Of a DNA stretch of 64,000 nucleotides, positions 11,626 through 22,561 are shown in pieces. The stretch covers positions 646,725 through 710,724 of the forward strand of contig WHUA01000001.1 of the NCBI GenBank assembly GCA_009377445.1, given 5' to 3'. The notes below the pieces were generated by a model that was not told the DNA's origin, searched no databases, and saw only the letters and a program-made list of their open reading frames with translations. A program made the position numbers and the translations under genes. Each line of letters begins with the position of its first letter. Within the stretch, counting starts at the first letter, position 1. This DNA is from Alphaproteobacteria bacterium. Lineage in GTDB: Bacteria > Pseudomonadota > Alphaproteobacteria > UBA8366.

Positions 11626-12738
11626 TCAGGCGCGCCCGGCGGCGCGCGCCGTGAAGGCTCGCGCATCCCGTTTCCCGGCCAGAACATCCGCCAGCTCGAG
11701 CCCGAGCAGGGCGGCGAATTTGAAGCCGTGGCCCGAGAACCCCGTCATGATCCAGCCGCGCGGGCCGAGCGGCTCGACGATGAAGCGCTCGTCGCGCTCG
11801 ACCGTGTAGTAGCAGGCCGCGCCGCGCTCCACGGCATAGCCCCCGAAATCCCGCAGCCGAATGCGGCAGGCGTCCAGGACGGCGGCGATCTCCGCGTCCG
11901 TCGCCTCGCGGCTGTCGTCCGCGTCGCCGCCGCCGCCGAAGCGGTGAATGCCGGCCTTGAGGCGGGCGCCGGAGGCAGGCGGCACGAGATAGAAGCCGGC
12001 ATCGGGATCGATCTCCAGGACCATCGGCATCGCGGCCCATCGCCCGGCTGCCTGCGGCGGCGGGCGGAGATAGACGACGGGCTGGCGCGACGGCGTCACG
12101 CGGCGGGCGAATGACGGCATCAGGCGCGGCGTCCAGGGTCCTGCCGCCACGATCACCAGCTCGGCCTCGGCCGTGCCGCCATCGGCGAGCGCAACGCGGC
12201 CGTTTTCGGCATCGACCGATACGGCGGGGCAGTTCGGCCGGAGAACGCCGCCATGCACCGCGACGAGCCGGGCGAGCGCCAGAAGGATCCGCTGCGCCAG
12301 AAGGACGCCGCCTTCGTCGAACAGGAAAGCGGTCGCGAGACCGTCGCCGGTTAGCAGGGGAAATGCCCTGGTGAGCTCGGCCGGGCGCAGCTCCCGCACG
12401 CCGACGCCGGCGGCCGCGAGCCCGGCCGCCGACTCCCGGGCCCAGGTGTCGGCCGGCGCGCTCAGCGCCAGCAGGCCCGTCGGGATATAGAGCCGCTCGC
12501 CCGCCTCGCGTTGCAGGACCTCCCAGGCGCCATGGGCCTCCATCGCGAGGCGCATGTAGCCTGTGCGCCCGCCATAGGCGGCGCGGATCAGCCGGTGATC
12601 GTCGTAGGAGGCGGCCCTGGGATTTGGGATCGCGGCCTGGTCCAGGATGGTGACCCGGGCGCCGCTGCGGGCGAGCGCCCAGCCGGCGGCGAGGCCCATG
12701 ACGCCTGCGCCGACGACGATGGCGGACCGGGGCGTCAT
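11626..12738 (-). CDS. FAD-dependent oxidoreductase, monomeric sarcosine oxidase/SolA-like
   Basis: Rossmann GAGVMGLAAGWALARSGARVTILDQ; SYDDHRLIRAAYG; ACYYTVERDERFIVEPL...GFSGHGFKFAALLG. The Cys matches the position that carries covalent flavin in monomeric sarcosine oxidases. Confidence 0.8.
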   Translation of the reverse strand: MTPRSAIVVGAGVMGLAAGWALARSGARVTILDQAAIPNPRAASYDDHRLIRAAYGGRTGYMRLAMEAHGAWEVLQREAGERLYIPTGLLALSAPADTWARESAAGLAAAGVGVRELRPAELTRAFPLLTGDGLATAFLFDEGGVLLAQRILLALARLVAVHGGVLRPNCPAVSVDAENGRVALADGGTAEAELVIVAAGPWTPRLMPSFARRVTPSRQPVVYLRPPPQAAGRWAAMPMVLEIDPDAGFYLVPPASGARLKAGIHRFGGGGDADDSREATDAEIAAVLDACRIRLRDFGGYAVERGAACYYTVERDERFIVEPLGPRGWIMTGFSGHGFKFAALLGLELADVLAGKRDARAFTARAAGRA

Positions 12739-13889
12739 CCGCCGCGTTGCAGGCGGTCCAGCTCGGCGGCCGCGAGGGTGATGTGATACAGGCTGGACGC
12801 AGGAAGATCGGGCACCAACGTCGATCCGTCCTCGCCGAGATGCTCGCGCCAGCCGCTTGCGGGAACGCCCGCCATGTGGGAGCGAATGAGCGAGTCGACC
12901 TGCGTGTCCAGCCGGCGCGCGGACGCGGGCTCGCCGGTCGCTTCGAGCCGCGCGATGTGCGCCTTGACGGCTTCGGTCTGGGGCCAGAAGCGCCGGCTGC
13001 GCCGCACGGGCCTGCCGTCGCAATCCACGGCATCGATGACGCCGCCGCTCACGGGATCGATCCCATGCGCCTCGGCGAAGTCGTACAGGCCTGCGGCAAG
13101 TTCGGCATATTGTGCGTCACCGCTGAGCTGCCGGTAGCGGTGCAGCAGCCAGGCCCATTCGTAGTGGTGGCCCGGCTCGACGAGGCGCCCCTGGTCGCCG
13201 TCGGCCGGGGAGAGATCGTCGGCGAAATATTCCCGAAGTGCGCCGCCGGCGCAGAAGCGCGCCGCCAGCAGCCCGGCGATGGACCTCGCCCGGACGAGCC
13301 AGGCCGTATCGCCGGTTGCCGCGTGCCATTCGAGCAGGGCCTCGAACAAGTGCATGTGTGGGTTCTGGCGGCGGGGGCCGGATGTCGGGCGCCCGGACGG
13401 GTCGGTCCCTTCGCGATAACCGCCGGACGGGTGCGCCATCGCGCGGTCCAGGTAATCCAGCGTTTCCTCGGCGAGAGCCCGCGCCGCGCCCGCGCCGTCG
13501 AGGCGATGACGCCAGGCCAGCGCAAACAGCGCGAAGGCCTGGGTGTAAAGGTCCCGCGTGTCGTCCATGGGATCGCCCGCGCGCGTGACCCGGAAACGCC
13601 AGCCGCCGGCCGGATGACGGCAGTGCCCGCAAAGGAAGTCGAAGCCCGCGCGGGCGAGATCGGCGCCCTCGTCCATGCGGCCCAGCAGCGCGGCCTGCGC
13701 GAAGACGTAGATCTGGCGTGCCTGCACCATGGCCCGCTTGCCGTCGCGGGTGACGGGACGGCGCTCGGCGTCGAGCCGCTCGTGAAATCCGCCGCAGTCA
13801 CGGTCGAAGCCGTGGCGCCACCAGTACGGCAGGGTCTCGTCGAAAAGCCAGTGGAGCAGCGCGTCGGCCGGAGCCGGGGCGCGTGTCAT
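12735..13889 (-). CDS. AGE family epimerase/isomerase (N-acylglucosamine 2-epimerase/mannose isomerase-like)
   Basis: ARQIYVFAQAALLG, PHMHLFEALLEWH, LVEPGHHYEWAWLLHRY, RRFWPQTEAVKAH. Confidence 0.85.
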   Translation of the reverse strand: MTRAPAPADALLHWLFDETLPYWWRHGFDRDCGGFHERLDAERRPVTRDGKRAMVQARQIYVFAQAALLGRMDEGADLARAGFDFLCGHCRHPAGGWRFRVTRAGDPMDDTRDLYTQAFALFALAWRHRLDGAGAARALAEETLDYLDRAMAHPSGGYREGTDPSGRPTSGPRRQNPHMHLFEALLEWHAATGDTAWLVRARSIAGLLAARFCAGGALREYFADDLSPADGDQGRLVEPGHHYEWAWLLHRYRQLSGDAQYAELAAGLYDFAEAHGIDPVSGGVIDAVDCDGRPVRRSRRFWPQTEAVKAHIARLEATGEPASARRLDTQVDSLIRSHMAGVPASGWREHLGEDGSTLVPDLPASSLYHITLAAAELDRLQRGG

Positions 13890-14257
13890 TGCCGGGTGGC
13901 GCCCACCGCGGCGCCATCGGCGTGGGCCACGGACGGCGGCGGCAAGGCCATGGTGATGGCCTCCCGTTCCGCCGCTTCGGCGCGGCGGGCGAGGTTGCCG
14001 AGCTCGCGCTCGAGCGCTTCGACCCGGCGCTCGGCATGACGCGCCCGCCGCCGGGCGCGGCTGCCTGTGCTCCACGTCAGGAACCCGCCGACGAGGAGGC
14101 CGAGCGCGAGCGCGCACAGCACCGCCAGCCCGGCCGGTATTTCCGCCTGCCAGGGCAGCAGCCATGAGCCGAACGCTACCGGCTGCCCGTTGGACATGAC
14201 GAAATCGATCGTGAAGATCACGATGATGGCGGAGAAGATCCCGAAAACGACCTTCAT
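13886..14257 (-). CDS. lapA: LapA family (DUF1049) membrane protein
   Basis: Two TM segments (FGIFSAIIVIFTIDFVMSNGQPV...LAVLCALALGLLVGGFL) then coiled coil. Position next to pyrF/ihfB is typical. Confidence 0.75.
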   Translation of the reverse strand: MKVVFGIFSAIIVIFTIDFVMSNGQPVAFGSWLLPWQAEIPAGLAVLCALALGLLVGGFLTWSTGSRARRRARHAERRVEALERELGNLARRAEAAEREAITMALPPPSVAHADGAAVGATRQ

Positions 14258-14350
14258 TCGGCGTGGCTCCCCAGAGCTACCTGCATCGGCAACCTGCGTC
14301 AGCAACCGGCGTCCTATCGGACGCAGATAAGTTGCTCTAGGTTTTAAACT

Positions 14351-14400
14351 AGATCAATTTTTCTGCAATCAGGTGATTCCACCTGATTGCAGATTGATCT
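14351..14400. repeat. Long perfect inverted repeat/hairpin between ihfB and lapA
   Basis: AGATCAAT-TTTT-CTGCAATCAGGTG-ATTC-CACCTGATTGCAG-ATTGATCT: 13-bp perfect stem, 4-nt loop, plus an outer 8-bp stem. Confidence 0.9.
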
Positions 14401-14458
14401 GGCTGGCCTCGCCCAGCCGTCGAGCCGGTCGTATAGCCGGTCGGGGGCATGCCTCGGG

Positions 14459-14752
14459 TCAGGAGGACGGCGAGCCTAAGTTCAGCATGTCGCGTAGCTG
14501 CTTGCCCGTCTTGAAGAAGGGAACGGCCTTGCGGGCGACGCGCACGGTCGCGCCGGTGCGCGGATTGCGTCCGACGCGCGAATCGCGAACCTTGACGGAA
14601 AAGGCGCCGAAGCCGCGCAATTCCACCCGGTCGCCGTCCGCCAGCGCCGTCGAGATCTCGTCGAACACCGTCGAGACGATTCGCTCGACGTCCCTTTGAT
14701 ACAAGTGCGGATTAATTTCCGCGATTCTTTGTATGAGCTGTGATTTGGTCAT
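14459..14752 (-). CDS. ihfB: Integration host factor subunit beta
   Basis: [26 protein letters not shown]...[12 protein letters not shown]; adjacent to rpsA. Confidence 0.95.
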   Translation of the reverse strand: MTKSQLIQRIAEINPHLYQRDVERIVSTVFDEISTALADGDRVELRGFGAFSVKVRDSRVGRNPRTGATVRVARKAVPFFKTGKQLRDMLNLGSPSS

Positions 14753-14967
14753 CGGACCCCCGTACCCCCGACATGCATTGTGGCCGTCCACGCAAACATT
14801 CAGGCAAACATGTTCATGTATCAGCCGAATTTCGCCTCGAACGGAACGAATCCTGCCCCCTGAAAGCGTGCCAGACCCGTTGCGGGGCGTCAAGCAACAA
14901 GGCGGCCGGGCTCGCGTTGCAATCGCGCTGGTTGTAGATTTTCCGGTCTGGACGTCGCTACATAGGA

Positions 14968-14997
14968 AACGCCCGCCGCTGTCGGGCGGCGGGCGTT
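14968..14997 (-). terminator. Probable terminator of rpsA
   Basis: On - strand AACGCCCGCCGC...GCGGCGGGCGTT followed by TCC, downstream of the rpsA stop. Confidence 0.7.
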
Positions 14998-15046
14998 ATC
15001 GCAAAATTGCATTCCGGCATCGAATCCGCGCGGCGATGGGCGGGCG

Positions 15047-16783
15047 TCAGGATTCTTTCCCGCTATCTTCGTCGCCGTCGGACTTCTGCCGCTCCTCCTG
15101 CTGCTTGGAGCGCAGGGCCGCGCCGAGAATATCGCCGAGCGACGCGCCGGAGTCGGAGCTGCCGTATTCGGCCATCGCTTCCTTCTCCTCCTGCACCTCG
15201 CGCGCCTTGATCGAGAGGTTGAGCTTGCGGTTCGACTTGTCGACCGCGGTAACCTTGGCGTCGACCTTCTCGCCCGGCGCAAACCGGTCCGGCCGCTGCT
15301 CGGACCGGTCGGAAGAGAGATCGGACTTCCGGATGAAACCGTGCAGCGTGTCGTTGACCTTGACCTCGATGCCGTTGTCGAGCACCGCGGATACGGTACA
15401 GGTCACCGTGTCGCCCTTCTTGATGTCGCCGACGCCGGATGCGAACGGATCGTCGCCGAGCTGCTTGATGCCGAGGCTGATGCGCTCCTTCTCGATGTCG
15501 ACGTCGAGCACCTTCGCCTTGACGACGTCGCCCTTCTTGAACGCTGCGATCGCTTCTTCGCCGGAGCGGTTCCAGTCGATGTCGGACAGATGGACCATGC
15601 CGTCGATCTCTCCGGACAGGCCGATGAAGAGCCCGAACTCCGTGATGTTCTTGATCTCGCCTTCGACGACCGTGCCGGCGGGAAATTGCGCGGCGAAGGT
15701 GTCCCAGGGGTTGCCGAGGCACTGCTTGAGGCCGAGGCTGATGCGCCGCTTCTGCGGATCGACGTCGAGGACCATGACCTCGACTTCCTGGCTGGTGGAG
15801 ACGATCTTGCCGGGATGGACGTTCTTCTTGGTCCAGCTCATCTCGGAGACGTGGACGAGGCCCTCGATACCGGACTCCAGCTCGACGAAGGCGCCGTAGT
15901 CGGTGATGTTCGTGACCCGGCCCTTGAACTTCGTGCCGACCGGGTATTTCGCCTCGACGCCTTCCCAGGGATCGGCCTCGAGCTGCTTCATGCCGAGGCT
16001 GATGCGCTGCGTCTCGGCGTTGAAGCGGATGACCTGAACCTCGACCGTCTCGCCGATCTGCAGCGCTTCGGACGGGTGGTTGATGCGGCGCCACGCGATG
16101 TCCGTGACGTGCAGCAGGCCGTCGACGCCGCCGAGATCGATGAAGGCGCCGTAGTCGGTGATGTTCTTGACGACGCCCTTCAGCACCTGGCCTTCGGTCA
16201 GGTTCTGGATCAGCTCGCTGCGCTGCTCGGCCCGGCTTTCCTCGAGCACGGCCCGGCGCGAGACGACGATGTTGCCGCGGCTGCGGTCCATTTTCAGGAT
16301 CTGGAAGGGCTGCGGCGTGCCCATCAGGGGCGTTACGTCGCGGACCGGCCGGATGTCGACCTGGCTGCCCGGAAGGAACGCCACGGCGCCCTGCAGGTCC
16401 ACCGTGAAGCCGCCCTTCACGCGGCCGAAGATCGTCCCGGTGACGCGCTTGCTCTCGTTGAAGGACTTCTCGAGCTCGATCCACGCCTCTTCGCGCCGCG
16501 CCTTTTCGCGCGACAGCACGGCTTCGCCGTTCTTGTCCTCCATGCGCTCGAGGAAGACTTCGACCGTGTCGCCGGTCTTGATCTCCGGCGGTTGCCCGGG
16601 CTGGCCGAATTCCTTCAGCGCCACGCGGCCCTCGGATTTCAGCCCGACGTCGACGAGCACGTAGTCGTTCTCGATCGCAACGACCATTCCCTTGAGAACG
16701 GTCCCTTCCAGCCCGTCATGCGCCCCGAGGGACTCATTGAGCAGATCCTGGAAGCTTTCCTTCTGAGCAAGTTCGGCAGCCAT
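15047..16783 (-). CDS. rpsA: 30S ribosomal protein S1
   Basis: Multiple S1 repeats (ITDYGAFVELESGIEGLVHVSEMSW etc.). Confidence 0.97.
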   Translation of the reverse strand: MAAELAQKESFQDLLNESLGAHDGLEGTVLKGMVVAIENDYVLVDVGLKSEGRVALKEFGQPGQPPEIKTGDTVEVFLERMEDKNGEAVLSREKARREEAWIELEKSFNESKRVTGTIFGRVKGGFTVDLQGAVAFLPGSQVDIRPVRDVTPLMGTPQPFQILKMDRSRGNIVVSRRAVLEESRAEQRSELIQNLTEGQVLKGVVKNITDYGAFIDLGGVDGLLHVTDIAWRRINHPSEALQIGETVEVQVIRFNAETQRISLGMKQLEADPWEGVEAKYPVGTKFKGRVTNITDYGAFVELESGIEGLVHVSEMSWTKKNVHPGKIVSTSQEVEVMVLDVDPQKRRISLGLKQCLGNPWDTFAAQFPAGTVVEGEIKNITEFGLFIGLSGEIDGMVHLSDIDWNRSGEEAIAAFKKGDVVKAKVLDVDIEKERISLGIKQLGDDPFASGVGDIKKGDTVTCTVSAVLDNGIEVKVNDTLHGFIRKSDLSSDRSEQRPDRFAPGEKVDAKVTAVDKSNRKLNLSIKAREVQEEKEAMAEYGSSDSGASLGDILGAALRSKQQEERQKSDGDEDSGKES

Positions 16784-16925
16784 GTGAATTTCAGTTCCTT
16801 TCCATCGTTCGATCGTTTTCATGCCAGCCGGTTGTTTCCGGCGGTCTTCGCCGCAGAATGGGCCCCGCAGGCGTCTGCGCGCGGGCGGCCCGGGCGATGC
16901 TTGTCATAGTCTGTCCGGCAGGAAA

Positions 16926-17579
16926 TCAGCGCGTGGCGGTATCTTCGCTACGGCGTTTCTCGATATACGCCAGCGCGGCAGCAAAAACCGCATCGGGATC
17001 GAGCGCGCTCGTGTCGAGCATTTTCGCATCACGGGCCGGCCGCAGCGGCGCTACGGCCCGGTTCGAATCCCGTGCGTCACGTTCCTTCAAGTCCTGCAGG
17101 ACTTGCGCATATATACTGGGCTGGCCGCTGCCGATCAACTCCTTATGGCGGCGCTCGGCCCGCACGGCCACTTCCGCGGTGATGAACAGCTTCGCCTCCG
17201 CCCCGGGGCAGACCACGGTGCCGATGTCGCGACCGTCCAGGACCGCCCCGGCCGCCTCGCCGGGCGGGCTCTGCGCGAAATCCTGCTGGAACCGCAACAG
17301 GGCGGCGCGGACGCAGGGAATGGCCGCCACTTTCGAGGCCGCCGCCGCCGCCGCATCGCCGAGAAGCGCCGGATCGCCGAGGCTTTCGATCCGAAGCGAT
17401 TTCGCCGCGCGCGTGGCGGCCGCGGCGTCTTCCGGGTCTTGGCCGGCGGCAAGAACCGCATGGCCCACGGCCCGGTACAGCTTGCCGGTATCCAGGTGGG
17501 CATAGCCGAGATGGGCGGCGAGGCGGCGGGCGAGCGTGCCCTTGCCGGACGCCGCCGGTCCGTCGACGGCGACGATCAT
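16926..17579 (-). CDS. cmk: Cytidylate kinase
   Basis: [42 protein letters not shown]. Confidence 0.95.
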   Translation of the reverse strand: MIVAVDGPAASGKGTLARRLAAHLGYAHLDTGKLYRAVGHAVLAAGQDPEDAAAATRAAKSLRIESLGDPALLGDAAAAAASKVAAIPCVRAALLRFQQDFAQSPPGEAAGAVLDGRDIGTVVCPGAEAKLFITAEVAVRAERRHKELIGSGQPSIYAQVLQDLKERDARDSNRAVAPLRPARDAKMLDTSALDPDAVFAAALAYIEKRRSEDTATR

Positions 17580-18925
17580 GGGGCCGTGCCCTCTGCCTCG
17601 GCGGAGCGGATATCGGCCCCGAGCGAGCGCATGAGGGGCAGGAAGCCTGGAAAGCTGGTGGCGATGGCGCGGCCGTCGTCGACCAGGACCGGCTTCTCGG
17701 CGGCGGTGCCGAGGACCAGGAAACTCATGGCGATGCGATGGTCGTAATGGGATGCGACGGCCCTGGCGTTGCCGCCCGCGGGCCGCCCACCCCGGCCGTC
17801 GACCACCAGATAGTCCTCGCCCGCCTCGACGTCGACGCCGCAGGCGGCAAGCCCGCCGGCGATGGCGGCGAGGCGGTCGCTTTCCTTGACGCGCAGCTCG
17901 GCGAGGCCACGCATGACGGTTCTTCCCGTGGCGGCGGCGGCGGCGACGGCGAGGATGGGGTATTCGTCGATCATCGACGGCGCCCGCTCGGCCGGCACCT
18001 CGACGCCCTTCAGCGCCCCGTGCCGGACGACGAGGTCGGCGACGGGCTCGCCGCCGGCTTGCCGCGCGTTCGTCTGCTCGATCGCGGCGCCCATCTCGTG
18101 CAGCGTTTGGAGAAGGCCGGTCCGTCCCGGGTTCATGCCGATGCCGGGAAAGGTTACCCGCGAGCCTTCCGTCAGCAGGGCGGCGACGAGCGGAAAGGCG
18201 GCGGAGCTGATGTCCGCCGGCACGTCGATGGCCGATGCCGTGAGCTCGGGCTGGCCCGTGACGGTGATGGCCGTGCCGTCCTCGACCTCGGCGATGCGGA
18301 AATCGGCGCCGAAATGCCGCAGCATCCGCTCCGTATGGTCTCGCGTGGCGCTGCGCTCGATGACGGTGGTTTCGCCGGCCGCGTTCAGCCCGGCCAGCAG
18401 GACGGCGGACTTGACCTGCGCCGAGGCGACGGGGGGCCGGTAGGTGATCGGCACCGGGTCGGCCGCGCCGGTTATCATGAGCGGCAGCCGCCCGCCGCTT
18501 CGCGTGGCGATCTCGGCGCCGGTCCGGCGCAGCGGGTCGGCGACCCGGTTCATCGGCCGCGAGCGCAGCGAGTGGTCTCCGGTCATGAAACAGGTGATCG
18601 GATGGCCCGCCAGCACGCCCAGCAGCAGCCGCGCCGCCGTGCCGGAATTGCCCATGTCGAGGACGTCCTCCGGCTCGCCGAGGCCGCCGATCCCGACGCC
18701 CCGGATATGCCATGCGCCGTCGGCGGTGCGCTCCGCCCGCGCGCCGAGCGCGCGGATCGCGGCGAGGGTGCGCAGCACGTCTTCGCCTTCGAGCAGGCCG
18801 CGGACCGTCGTCTCGCCGATGGCGAGCGCGCCGATCAGGACGGCCCGGTGCGATACCGATTTGTCGCCCGGGACGCGGCAGTCGCCGGAAAGTGAGCCTG
18901 CGGGATACGCGATGAGCGGTTGCAC
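17576..18925 (-). CDS. aroA: 3-phosphoshikimate 1-carboxyvinyltransferase (EPSP synthase)
   Basis: [71 protein letters not shown]. Confidence 0.96.
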   Translation of the reverse strand: MQPLIAYPAGSLSGDCRVPGDKSVSHRAVLIGALAIGETTVRGLLEGEDVLRTLAAIRALGARAERTADGAWHIRGVGIGGLGEPEDVLDMGNSGTAARLLLGVLAGHPITCFMTGDHSLRSRPMNRVADPLRRTGAEIATRSGGRLPLMITGAADPVPITYRPPVASAQVKSAVLLAGLNAAGETTVIERSATRDHTERMLRHFGADFRIAEVEDGTAITVTGQPELTASAIDVPADISSAAFPLVAALLTEGSRVTFPGIGMNPGRTGLLQTLHEMGAAIEQTNARQAGGEPVADLVVRHGALKGVEVPAERAPSMIDEYPILAVAAAAATGRTVMRGLAELRVKESDRLAAIAGGLAACGVDVEAGEDYLVVDGRGGRPAGGNARAVASHYDHRIAMSFLVLGTAAEKPVLVDDGRAIATSFPGFLPLMRSLGADIRSAEAEGTAP

Positions 18926-19121
18926 GGGAACAGCCGTTTCCTGGGTCGTTGCGCCGGGGGTCGGGATTCGATGGCGCTTTCTCTAGCATAAAGCCGGCAT
19001 CGCTCCTAGACCGTGTGGGTCATACGAAGGAGCGCCCTCCGCCGTTAAGTTTTGGCTTGATACGGCGTGGAGATCGTGGCAATTGGCAGCCGCAATGCAA
19101 GGCCGAGCTGAGGAGAAAAGC

Positions 19122-19475
19122 GTGGCGAAGCCGGAATGGGGCACCAAACGTCTATGTACGGGCTGCGGCGCGCGGTTTTACGACCTCGGCCGGCAGCCGA
19201 TCGAATGTCCGAAGTGCCACACGACGATCGATCCGGATCAGGTGACCCGTCTCAAGCGGTCGCGCAGCGCGCCGCAGGAAGAGGCGGCCAAGCCCAAGCC
19301 GGTGAAGGCCGTGGTGGCCGACGAAGAGCTGGATATCGCGGCGGACGCGGAGATCGAGGACGTCGACGAGGACGAGGACGACGTGCTCGAGGACGCGAGC
19401 GATCTGGCGGACGACGAGGACCTCGAGGAATTCGTGGAGGACGTCGATCCCGCGAAGGAAAAGGACGCCGATTGA
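19122..19475 (+). CDS. TIGR02300 family protein (FYDLN acid domain)
   Basis: GTG start after GAGGAGA. VAKPEWGTKRLCTGCGARFYDLGRQPIECPKCHTTIDPDQ, then a very acidic tail. Confidence 0.9.
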   Translation: MAKPEWGTKRLCTGCGARFYDLGRQPIECPKCHTTIDPDQVTRLKRSRSAPQEEAAKPKPVKAVVADEELDIAADAEIEDVDEDEDDVLEDASDLADDEDLEEFVEDVDPAKEKDAD

Positions 19476-19575
19476 CCGTCCGCCCGCAGGCGCTATTTTT
19501 CGCTTGCCTCGGATAGTGGCGTTCCTATAAGGGTCTGACCGCGCCGCGGGCTCGCCGGCGGCCGGTATTCCCCAT

Positions 19576-20569
<994 letters not shown>

Positions 20570-20666
20570 GGCCAGTTGCGGCCGATGCCACAGCCCGGAA
20601 CGGGCTTTGCAGGCCGCCGGCACGGGGCAATTTGGCAGCCATCGCCTCAAGCCACGGAGCATGCTC

Positions 20667-20789
20667 ATGGTCGATCTCTACACTTGGCCGATGCCGAACG
20701 GCCGCAAGGTCCACATTATGCTCGATGAGTGCGGGCTCGCCTATACCGTGCACCGATCGACATCGGCGTCTCCACGCATTTCCGTCTGA
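20667..20789 (+). pseudogene. Glutathione S-transferase N-terminal remnant (frameshifted, truncated)
   Basis: MVDLYTWPMPNGRKVHIMLDECGLAYTVH matches the GST N-domain, then RSTSASPRISV*. One added base after CAC restores ...VHPIDIG. Confidence 0.75.
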
Positions 20790-20879
20790 CGCTGGCGAGA
20801 CGTGAAGCCCGCTTCAGGACACCCGCAAGGTCCTGTGCGGGTGCGATCGGTACGGTTAGTATCTTAGGCATTCGAATGC

Positions 20880-22403
20880 GTGACACAGGCCCGCTGCCGT
20901 GATCGGGACGACGTGCCCATTAGCAAAATACCCACTTCCGTGAGTGCTGACGCACCACGGCGGAAGCCCTCGCCTGAAGCCGTCCGAATTCCTTCGGCTC
21001 GCGGTGGCGCGCCGGCCAACTATCGGGCAACAGCAGCACTCCTGGTGGTCGGCCTAGGCATATTGAGCGCGCCGCTGGATTCCTCCGTCAACATTGCGTT
21101 TCCCTTCATCACGCGCGCCTTCGATGCGCCGCTTGAGGCGATCCAGTGGGTCGTCATCTGCTACGTGCTCACCTATTCAAGCTTGATGCTGGTGTTCGGC
21201 AAGCTGGGCGACCTTTTCGGCCATCGAAGGGTATTTGGCGCCGGGCTGGCGCTATCGGCGATCGCATATGTCTTATGTGGATTGGCTAGCACTTTCGGCA
21301 TGCTCCTCGTCTTCCGCGTGATGCAGGGCATAGGTACGGCCCTGGTGCTCAGTTGCGGCCCGGCGCTCGCGACCATGCTGTTTCCGGAAACGCAGCGCGC
21401 CCGGGTACTCGGCGCCTATACGATGATGTTTGGCATCGGCAGCGCGCTCGGACCGTCGCTCGGCGGCCTGCTGATCGCGGAATGGGGCTGGGCCTCGGTC
21501 TTCTGGTTCCGTGCTCCTCTGGCGGCGGCGACGCTGCTGTTCCTCTTTCTGCTGCCGCGCGCGCGGCTGTCGGCAACGCCTCGCTCGTTCGACGCCGCCG
21601 GCGCAGCCTTGCTGATCGCGGGACTCAGCAGCTTCATCCTCGCCGTCAACCAGGCGCGCCATGCCGCGGGGGAGGGCGCGCTCCTGCCAATCTTGCTCGC
21701 CGTGTCGGCCGTAGCTTGCACGATCGGCTTTGTGCTGCAGGAACGCCGCGCGCCGGAACCGATCCTGCGACCTGGATTGTTCCGGGATCTTCGCTTCTCG
21801 GTGATCAACCTCACGAACACCGTGGTCAATCTGGTCGGGTTCGCGGTGATGTTTCTCGTGCCGTATTTCCTGGACCGGGTGACCGGCCTTCCTGTCGTCC
21901 TGGCTGGTGCGGTATTGGCGACGAGTCCTGCCGGATTGGTTATGGCTGGCCCCTTGGGAGGCCGGCTGCTCGGACGCGTCGACGCGCCGCGCCTTGCCTT
22001 CGCCGGGGCGGTGCTGGCCGGCGGCGGACTGCTCTCGATCGGGCAGTGGGGGAGCGCCGTGCCTATAGTTGCAATGGTGGCAAGCCTCGTTGCCGTCGGC
22101 TTTGGGCTCGGCTTGTTCCAGGTCGCCTATATGGACATCGTCACGGGCACGTTGCCGCTGAGCGACCGTGGCGTCGCCGGCAGTCTCGCCATGGTGACCC
22201 GCACGGTTGGCGTCGTCAGTGGGGCCACATGCCTGACGCTCATTTTTGCCGCCTTTACGCCGGCCGGCGAAAGTGTCGATCCAGCGGCGTTCCTGACACC
22301 GTTCTCCGGTACCTTCACGTCGGCTGGCGGCGGGCTGCTTGCATTTCTCTTGCTGACGCTCTTGTGTCCCGGAGTCTGGCTGCGGCCGACGATTGGCCGC
22401 TGA
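20880..22403 (+). CDS. MFS transporter, DHA2-like
   Basis: ~14 TM segments; LDSSVNIAFPFITRAF, GKLGDLFGHRRVFGAGL, RVMQGIGTALV. GTG start; 20913 is an alternative. Confidence 0.85.
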   Translation: MTQARCRDRDDVPISKIPTSVSADAPRRKPSPEAVRIPSARGGAPANYRATAALLVVGLGILSAPLDSSVNIAFPFITRAFDAPLEAIQWVVICYVLTYSSLMLVFGKLGDLFGHRRVFGAGLALSAIAYVLCGLASTFGMLLVFRVMQGIGTALVLSCGPALATMLFPETQRARVLGAYTMMFGIGSALGPSLGGLLIAEWGWASVFWFRAPLAAATLLFLFLLPRARLSATPRSFDAAGAALLIAGLSSFILAVNQARHAAGEGALLPILLAVSAVACTIGFVLQERRAPEPILRPGLFRDLRFSVINLTNTVVNLVGFAVMFLVPYFLDRVTGLPVVLAGAVLATSPAGLVMAGPLGGRLLGRVDAPRLAFAGAVLAGGGLLSIGQWGSAVPIVAMVASLVAVGFGLGLFQVAYMDIVTGTLPLSDRGVAGSLAMVTRTVGVVSGATCLTLIFAAFTPAGESVDPAAFLTPFSGTFTSAGGGLLAFLLLTLLCPGVWLRPTIGR

Positions 22404-22561
22404 TCCGGACGCCAGATAAGGAGCGCACCACCAAGATTTCTCTTTTTATATCCAATAGTCGGTGATTCTCGAGCGGCCGCGGCTTTCCACTGCTTTTGAT
22501 CGTCCGCTCGTGCGGCAGGCTCCGGCTCTCCACGATCCGAAGCCTGCCGTCATGTGGCATT

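Noticed and set aside
17088-17105. 18-bp perfect palindrome CAAGTCCTGCAGGACTTG
   Set aside because: Inside cmk coding sequence (AQVLQDLKE); one such palindrome per few hundred kb is expected by chance, so not promoted.
16926-18989. 687-aa ORF spanning cmk and antisense-frame aroA
   Set aside because: Only the C-terminal part is a real gene (cmk from 17579); the upstream part is an alternate frame of aroA.
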